64,000 nucleotides of DNA from Anabas testudineus (taxonomy: Eukaryota; Chordata; Actinopteri; Anabantiformes; Anabantidae). Shown in pieces: positions 56,307 to 64,000 of the stretch. The DNA lies in assembly GCF_900324465.2 (NCBI RefSeq), contig NC_046622.1, positions 19,942,297 to 20,006,296 on the forward strand, in the 5' to 3' direction. Position numbers and translations under genes: made by a program. Below the pieces are notes generated by a model. The model worked only from the letters and a program-made list of their open reading frames with translations, was not told where the DNA came from and searched no databases. How positions within the stretch are numbered: the first letter of the stretch is position 1; each line of letters begins with the position of its first letter.

Positions 56307-57050
56307 GCTACGTGTGAGTTGGATACAACTTTCCCCATAAGTGTGTTATGTTGTGGTTAGCATCATAAGTTACATTCACAAGCTTATTTTACACATCGTT
56401 AACATACTAATAGGTAATTGGTCACTTGTATTTCCACAGACAATGGTAATACCTAACGTTACATTGTTACAGACCTCTGTCACTATGCAGTTAGTAAACA
56501 CAAACTTGCTTGGTGATCATCTTCCAAACAAAGAGTTGGTATTTATCACAAAGGTTTGTGTCCAGTCCTGTGTTATAAGCATTTACACAGAAATGTGTTT
56601 AAGAAATATTAAAAAGTGACATTTGCACCTGAGTGCTCATTTAAGGTTAAGCTCGGACACCACATGAAGAAAGCTTATTTTGGCCACGTATTTATGATTG
56701 AAACTTGTGATCTCAGGTGAGAGGTAAAATGGTTACTGACTATGTGCTTAAGGCGTGTCATAGGGGGGTACCACTGGATTATGGATTAGGGTTACCCCCC
56801 CTTTGTTCATACAAGGACCAAATGGGTGTACAAATAAGTAAGGATTTGAGAGAGAGAAAAAAGAATAATGCATATAAACAAAATAGTTGAATAAAGTATG
56901 ATGTTTGTCTTGGAAATTATTTTTGCTCAGTCGTCCTGTTGCGGATATTCACAAGCAAGGAGCACATCATAGGATGAAAGTGTCCTAATTAACTTTGGAT
57001 TGGTCGTCTATCATTTAGCTTTTGTTTTTTTTTGTTTTTTTTACAGTGAT
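56307..57050. other. Intergenic DNA before gene 7
   Basis: No gene recognised. CATAGGATGAAAGTGT at about 56968 is shared with the gene 4 upstream region. Confidence 0.45.
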
Positions 57051-57145
57051 TCACAATGTATAAAGACCAACACAAACAATTGATGTACATTAAGTTACAT
57101 ATGACTCAACTTGATTGTTAATTGTTCATTGTTTTTTTACACGGC
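57051..57145 (+). promoter_or_regulatory. Core promoter of V2R gene 7
   Basis: CACAATGTATAAAGACCAAC at 57052-57071 matches the array core; TATAAAGA starts 87 bases before the ATG, the widest spacing of the set. Confidence 0.6.
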
Positions 57146-60100
57146 ATGAAGGACATACACACCTGGGCAGTTTTACAACTGTTGTTGGTGGCATCTTTCT
57201 CTCAGACAGAGGAGCTTGTGTGCAGGCAGATCGGAGATCCTGAGAACCCCCAGTTATCTAAAGATGGTGACATTATATTGGGGGGAATCTTCTCTTTTCA
57301 CAGCAGCTGGAAAGACAGACAGGAAACCTTCACACACAAACCACTGCCACTGGAATGCACCAGGTACAGATACAAGGCAGGTATAAATGTTTACCGGACA
57401 GAAATTATAATAGTATTAGGTATGTATTTCTGAAAAAAATTGACAAAAGTTGTGATTCTATGTTAATGCAGTTATTATCAGTTTAATTTACTATTGTGTT
57501 GTTTATATTTCAAGCAGAACAAACATTGAAAACTGTGTATTTCAAGTTTGAATTTCAGAGATTTCCAGATTGCCCAGGCTATGCTTTTTGCCATTGAGGA
57601 CATTAATAACAGGACTGACCTACTACCTGGAATCTCTCTGGGATATAAACTGTATGATACTTGTGGATCCATTGCCAGAAGTGTAAGAGTTGCTCTGGCC
57701 TTAGCCAATGGCAATGAAAGAATTTCCACATCTTCCAAGGCTCAATGTACCAAACCTGCACAAGTGCAGGCAATTATGGGAGAAACCTCTTCCTCTCCTA
57801 CTGTGGCAATAGCTACTGTGATTGGACCTTTTCATATCCCACTGGTGGGTAAGTTTATTAAATATTATATTTTTGAAAAACATTCACAAACTGTTGAGAG
57901 GAAATGTGTATTTGTGAATAGACTCTCTATTTAGTAAGATATTTCATTTATCTCCTAGATCAGTCACTATGCCACCTGTGCTTGTCTCAGTGACAAAACA
58001 AAGTACCCATCCTTCCTCAGAACTATACCCAGTGACTATTATCAGAGCAGAGCTCTGGCTCAGTTGGTCAAGCACTTTGGTTGGACTTGGGTCGGAGCTA
58101 TAAGAAGCAATAATGATTATGGCAATAATGGCATGGCTACATTCACAGAAACTGCGCAGCAGCTGGGAATTTGTCTGGAATATTCTGTAGCTTTTTTTAG
58201 AACTGATCCACTAAACAAAATTCAAAAGATAATTGACATTATCAAACTTTCAACTTCCAAGGTGATTGTTGCTTTTCTTTCCCATTTAGATATGGATGTA
58301 CTAATGAATATGTTGTCTCTCCACAATCTAACTGGTTTTCAGTGGGTAGGCAGTGAATCTTGGATCATTGATTCACAAACTGCAGAAAAGGATAATAATC
58401 ACATTCTGGATGGTGCCATAGGGGTGTTTATCCCGAAAGCACATGTCAGTGGTGTTAGAGAGTTTATATTAAATGTGAAGCCAGTCAATTCTTCAGGTAA
58501 TGACATGTTAGCAGAGTTTTGGGAGGCATTGTTCAACTGTAAGTTGAAGCAGTCAATGTCCACAGAGAATTGGAGTGAATGCAGTGGACATGAGGACCTG
58601 AGTGGATTGCAACACAGTTTTGTTGATATGTCACTTATGGCTATATTCAACAATGTATATAAAGGAGTGGATGCTGTGGCCCATGCACTTCATAATATTC
58701 TTAACTGTAATGAAACATGTAACTATAATGTACAGCTAGATCCATTCACAGTAAGTTAAAACATAATTTCTAGTTTTTACATTATGTTGCAAAATTATAA
58801 AAAATGAATTATAAATGAATTATTACAATCTCTCATGTTATATTGTTTTAGATATTACAGCACATAAGAAAGATTGATTTCAGAACAAAGGAAGGAGAAC
58901 AAGTTTACTTTAATGAAAATGGAGACCCCCCAGCAAAGTATGAAATTTTACACTGGCAGCGAACAGAAAATGGTGTTGTGGACTTTGTCACGGTTGGTCT
59001 TTATGATGCATCTTTACCTGCAGACAAACAACTGAGTCTGCAAAATATGTCTTTGCTTTGGGCACAAAACTTAAACCAAGTAATCCTATCAGATAGTCAC
59101 TGTAATTTAAAGTACAGGATAGTAAAAGTTTGTATTGATATATTTTTTTACGTTGTCATGTTGTCCATGCAGGTTCCTGTGTCAGTTTGCAGTGAGAAAT
59201 GTCCCCCAGGAACTCGTAAGGTTCTCCAGAAAGGAAAGCCTGTCTGCTGCTATGACTGTATAAGATGTGCAGAGGGAGAAATAAGCAACATTACAGGTCT
59301 ACTAAAAGTAGTAGTAACATGTTTTGCACATCAACGAACCAGCAAACAAAACTTTCAAATGAAAAAGTTCAAATCCTAAGAGAATATTTAATTTAGGTTT
59401 TTCATTAAATTTTACAATATGCAATATAGCTATTCTTAAGCGTGCTGTTTTTTTTTCTTTTTTTTTACCTTTATAGGAAAACAACTCAAACCTTGTATAT
59501 AATACATAAATAAGTACATTGAAATATACAGCATCATATATTTAGCCCTCAACAATCACTGGACAGTGCATACTTCAAACAAAATGGTGTTTATACAACA
59601 AGTAATACCAGAATTATGAAAAATGATTTATGTGCAATAAGCTTTTGCAGTGTTTCTTTTTTCTGAATATTTTTTGTCACATTTGCTCATTCTAAGTGGC
59701 ACAAAGGAAAAACAAACATTTGCATTTGCTGTAAAGAGTAAGATTTTTATCTGTTTTACATTACATATTTAGACTGTTTTGGAAACTCAGCTTTCTTTGA
59801 ATACATTCATGCCACATAGTTCATGTTCATGATCATATAGTTCCTGTATCTGTAAAACATCTGGTGATCATGGACTATCTGTCTTGTATGTATGATATGT
59901 GATTCAATAAGAAAGCAGTGAAAAATAATTATCAGCAAGTTTAACATCTAGTTTATTATTATTACTTGTCAGATTCTATCACCTGTGTGCGGTGTCAGCC
60001 TGAATTCTGGTCCAATGACAGAAGAGATGCCTGTGTGAAGAAGGAAGCAGAGTTTCTATCATATGAAGAAATTATGGGAGCACTGCTCACTGCAGCATCT

Positions 60101-60886
60101 TTATTTGGAACATGCATGACTGCTGTTGTAGCATTCATCTTCTTCAGATACAGGAAAACTCCTATTGTCAGGGCCAACAACTCTGAGCTGAGCTTCCTGC
60201 TGCTCTTCTCCTTGACTCTGTGTTTCCTGTGTTCTCTGACCTTTATCGGCCGACCCTCTGAGTGGTCCTGCATGCTGAGACACACAGCATTCGGCATCAC
60301 CTTTGTCCTCTGTATCTCTTGTGTTCTGGGGAAAACTATGGTGGTGTTAATGGCCTTCAGGGCTTCACTTCCAGGCAGTAATGTGATGAAATGGTTTGGA
60401 CCAACACAGCAGAGACTCAGTGTTCTGGCTTTCACTCTCATCCAGGTTGTAATATGTTTCCTCTGGTTAACAATTTCTCCTCCTTTTCCATTTAAGAATT
60501 TGAAGGAAATCAAAGATAAAATCATCTTAGAATGTGCTCTGGGTTCAACTGTGGGATTTTGGGCTGTACTTGGGTACATAGGCCTTCTGGCCTCTTTCTG
60601 TTTCATTCTTGCTTTTTTGGCTCGGAAACTACCTGATAACTTCAATGAGGCCAAATTTATCACCTTCAGCATGTTGATCTTCTGTGCAGTGTGGATCACT
60701 TTTATTCCAGCTTATGTCAGCTCTCCTGGGAAATTCAGTGTTGCTGTAGAGATATTTGCTATTCTGGCCTCCAGTTTTGGACTGTTAATTTGTATTTTTA
60801 TTCCAAAATGTTACATTATCTTACTGAGACCAGAGAAGAATACAAAAAAGAATATGATGGGGAGAGAAGCATCAGAAGCAGTCTGA
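57146..60886 (+). CDS. V2R/OlfC receptor gene 7, six exons, 857 aa
   Basis: Exons: 57146-57363, 57547-57844, 57959-58750, 58852-59079, 59173-59296, 59973-60886. Exon 1 is 15 bases shorter than in the other copies, giving [15 protein letters not shown], but keeps the signal peptide and frame. Exon 3 lacks one codon (SMSTENW). The pocket-side glutamate is kept in VGSESW. Exon 4 ends CAA|GTAATC, a weaker donor than the CAG|GTAAG found in most copies. Exon 6 has two changes outside the tail not seen in the other copies: CFLWLT for CILWLT, and a silent-looking GCTTTTTTGGC. C-tail: [15 protein letters not shown]. Confidence 0.92.
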
Positions 60887-62560
60887 AATTATAAAAAATA
60901 TGAAAAAATATACTTAATAGTGGTATTTTACAGATCTATGTTTTTTTCCACTGTATGTAATTGTTTTGTGATCATATATTAAAGGCTTAATTGCAGTTTA
61001 TACAATGTAATATACGATCATAATTAATTTAATTATGCAGAAATACATACAGCAATGCTTAGTGACTCTCTTATTCCAAGCATTTGACATTTGCAAAATA
61101 TACACAAACATTTTGTTGCATTTTTGTGTAACTATCTGTATTTGAGATCTTAAGGATATATTTAATAAAGATAGATATATTTAAACCATTGTTTCCTCAA
61201 GCTAGCTTTAAAAATGTAATATCTGTAAAACCAATGTTCTTTGCTATAATTGATAACAATAAAATCAAAAATGTTGCCAAATGGACCGGTTTTCATTCTG
61301 GTATCTTTTTAATGGTTCATATCAACAAAGATTTATTTTAGTTCAGTGGAACAGTAGAACACTTTAAAACTAATAATACTGTACACAGAAGTTTGAGTAG
61401 TTATTAAGGAACAAATAACTAATGCCCTGATATGGAACCTGAAAAATAACAATAATAAGTTCCAGGACAGACTGGAAGATTGTCAAAGACAGCAAAGAAA
61501 AGTTTGGTATCAGTTATTTTCTTTCATGGTTTATGAATATGCCAATTGTCAGTTACCATGTTGCTCATAACCCTAACCCTAACTCATTTGTCTCTGATAT
61601 TGGTTTTTACAATTGACTAAGATGCTATCTTAAGCCAGTGGTCTTGGCGTAGGGCTCAAATAAGTTGTTTCAGTCTCAGTGCCAGAGGATTTTTCTGCAA
61701 GAGACATTATAATATATATTTGCTTTATTTTTTCCTTGAAAACCATATAACCTTGCCTCAATATAACCTTAAAGTAAATCATAAACCATAAATTAAGCAT
61801 AATATGGTCCCTTTAAAATAATTGTCAACTGCTTATTCACTGTGATTTTGAGCTAATGTTATTTGTGTCTGTATGAATAAATCTAAGAAGAAACTCTCTT
61901 TGCTTTGAGAAACTCTTAGGTGGCAAAGATGCTTTGGATCATGAGCTGTTTATTTCCTTCTTCATGCTCATGTTAATTTGGTTTCAGGGACTTGTAGGTG
62001 TTATCTGGCAAAATATAATCTGGTCTTTCTGTTCATGACTGTTACCAGTATTTGCATCTGTTTTTACATATATAAAACATATCTTGACTGTAGACTTTAA
62101 CAACTAAACGTCTATCTCTAATGGACAACATTCTGCAGTCATCCACCTTAGTTTTCATATGTGGTCATGGAGTAATGAGGGAACAGGGATCTGTTAGAAG
62201 AAGAAAGAGACACAGTGAGGCTTTTTTGTATTACTGTATCAATGTCATCCCTGCTAAATCTAGTTGTGCTTGTTTGGCATCAGTACTGCTGTTGAATCAT
62301 GCTGAGTCATGTTGCCATAACAGTCCTGTTTTGTATGAGCTTGTAAGTTTTTGTCCTTTTTAAAAAAAAAATTACCAGGTACTTCCCAACTAACATAAAA
62401 ATGTAGTGATGTTACTAAATTAACATCAATCAAAACTAAGTTTGAGTATTAACAAATATAATGTGCCTAAAATAATAATAAAAAAAAAAGCGAATTGGAG
62501 TCAGGCATTAACATACTTAGAAAAAAAAATTGTTTGAGAGTGTGGACTACAGCTGCTTTG
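60887..62560. other. Intergenic DNA after gene 7
   Basis: AT-rich with no recognised gene or mobile element. Two telomere-like hexamers near 61568 are noted and rejected below. Confidence 0.5.
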
Positions 62561-63170
62561 CCTGACAAAAAACACTCAAACTTTTTGAGTTCGCTCAGCA
62601 CAAGAAGAAGATGCTTATGTGACAGACAGGGGATTGATTGTAAAGATTTATGGCCATAGGTAGAAAGGATCTCTTGTGGTGTTCTGTGGAGCACGTCATT
62701 CAGCCAAAGACTGATCAACATGAAGTGCTCTACAGAATGCCACACGAGATCCTTTTTACTTGTGGCATCATCCTAATCCTCAATCAAAGTACGTTGAAGG
62801 AAACATCATGATTTGGGCCTGCTGCATCAGGGCCTGGCCAGCTTGCAGTGACTGAAGGGCAGTGTATCAAAAATTCTTCAGGATGATGTGAGAATCTCTG
62901 TAGGTCAAATGAAACCAAATACACAACAGAATACCTTCAGAAAAACAAAACCTGCCCTTTGGTGTGGCCAAGTCATATCCCAGACCTGCTATGGAATGGC
63001 TTTAAGAGAGCCACAAACAGACAACACAATGGGACAGTGCTAAAGCAGTTTTGGGGGTAAAATTCCACCTAAACAATGTACAGGCCTAGTGCCCTTATCA
63101 CTTGAAAGAGATAAGGATGTGTAACTACGTCATTGTTTGCCAGCAAGTTTAAGATTATTACTTATTTTGT
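62561..63170 (+). mobile_element. Degenerate Tc1-like element
   Basis: Broken frames contain phrases of a Tc1-like transposase end (TEYLQKNKTCPLVWPSHIPD, NGFKRATNRQHNGT at about 62925-63040). The left half was not identified. Confidence 0.4.
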
Positions 63171-63429
63171 TGTACTACACCCAGTGCCCAAAAAAGTTCA
63201 GGGTAAACAAGACAATATATGTCTTGTTTACAATCCTAATTCCATCTTCATAATGTAAAGATTATTTATTGTTGAATTCTTCATTTTAAAATTTATTTTT
63301 TAAAACATTTTAAAATTCTTTTCTCATAACACATGCAGTGTGAATTATGTAATTGAAGATGGCTTACATTCCCAAAATATATTAGTTGTTAGACACACAC
63401 TTCCTCTACAGATGTAAACATGCTTTAAT

Positions 63430-63517
63430 TTATCCAAAATCTATAAATACCAACATGTTATCTTGATCTATATTAAGGCACACATGACTGCATTCAGCTG
63501 TTTATTTCTCAGACAGT
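63430..63517 (+). promoter_or_regulatory. Core promoter of V2R gene 8
   Basis: ATCCAAAATCTATAAATACC at 63432-63451 is a close match to the array core; TATAAATA starts 76 bases before the ATG. Confidence 0.65.
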
Positions 63518-64000
63518 ATGACATCCACACAGAGGTGGCCAGAGTGGGGCTGGGCACTTTTACAACTGTTGTTAGTGACATCCTTCTCTCAGGCAGAGGA
63601 ACTTGTTTGCAGGCAGAGAAGTGATCCTGAGAAGCCTCAGCTGTCTAAAGATGGTGACATTATCTTGGGGGGAATCTTTGCTTTCCATAGTAGCTGGAAA
63701 GATAGACAGGATACCTATACACACAAACCAGAAACCCTGGAATGCATTGGGTAAATAATAATGTATAAAAAATCAGATTTAATTTAGTTTGGAGAAAATG
63801 TGTACAAACACAAAATAGGTATATGTGTTTACCAAGTTTAGTATAATGTCAAAAGGAATATTACCTGTTTTGTTTGTTAATATATTCAAATGCTTACATT
63901 TACAAGTGAATTTTTATTTAGTTTTTGTTGTATTTAAAAATGTATTTACAAATCTATTATTAATATAAATCTCTTTAAAACTGTGTACATCAAGTCTGAA
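63518..64000 (+). CDS. V2R/OlfC receptor gene 8, exon 1 and first bases of exon 2 (runs off the window)
   Basis: Exon 1 is 63518-63750 (233 nt, as in most copies), from MTSTQRWPEWGWALLQ through the signal peptide ([15 protein letters not shown]) to KPETLECIG. Its donor is TTGG|GTAAAT, like gene 3. The acceptor ACATCAAG at 63987-63994 is followed by TCTGAA, the opening of exon 2, which continues beyond the right edge. Whether the rest is intact cannot be seen. Confidence 0.88.

Noticed and set aside
61568-61582. Telomere-like CCCTAACCCTAAC
   Set aside because: Only about two units; too short to mean an interstitial telomere array.

Overview
This window is vertebrate nuclear DNA, almost certainly from a ray-finned (teleost) fish. 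Its genes have introns and AT-rich non-coding DNA, and the repeat content is typical of fish: Tc1-like, hAT, L2-, RTE- and R4/R2-like LINEs, Ty3/gypsy LTR elements and an endogenous retrovirus. The species cannot be named from the sequence alone.

The host content is one gene family: a head-to-tail, plus-strand array of eight vomeronasal type-2 receptor (V2R, fish OlfC) genes, class C GPCRs expected to detect amino-acid-type odorants. Seven span the window in full (start-stop 9301-12947, 17669-21564, 23100-26928, 32989-36719, 41338-44856, 49443-52988, 57146-60886); the eighth starts at 63518 and runs off the right edge after exon 1. Each has the same six exons (about 233, 298, 795, 228, 124 and 900 nt) with the same intron phases. 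Six read through cleanly to 856-872 residues; the third is damaged in exons 4 and 5 and carries a recombination scar. The seven-helix exon (exon 6) is almost identical in all copies, while the ligand-binding exons 2-3 differ, as expected if gene conversion homogenises the signalling part. Each gene has a matching TATA-type core promoter 60-87 bp before its ATG.

Region by region: 1-8110 is a nest of fossil LTR elements, with a broken retrovirus (about 903-6320) inserted into a broken gypsy element (1-902 and about 6321-7515), followed by a second LTR-like stretch. Receptor genes 1-3 occupy 9-27 kb, with L2, LTR-like and Tc1 remnants between genes 1 and 2. From 27.7 to 32.0 kb lies an L2-type LINE invaded by two solo LTRs and flanked by a hAT remnant. 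After gene 4 come a Tc1 remnant and an R4/R2-like LINE split by a hAT element (37.5-41.1 kb), then gene 5. A structurally complete RTE-type LINE with a 996-codon open frame and a perfect 19-bp target duplication sits at 45060-48191. Gene 6, an L2 fragment with a triplicated YADD segment, a LINE tail, gene 7, a Tc1-like remnant and the start of gene 8 follow.

No CRISPR array, rRNA or convincing tRNA gene was seen. Exon limits were set by hand from splice signals, reading frame and comparison among the copies.
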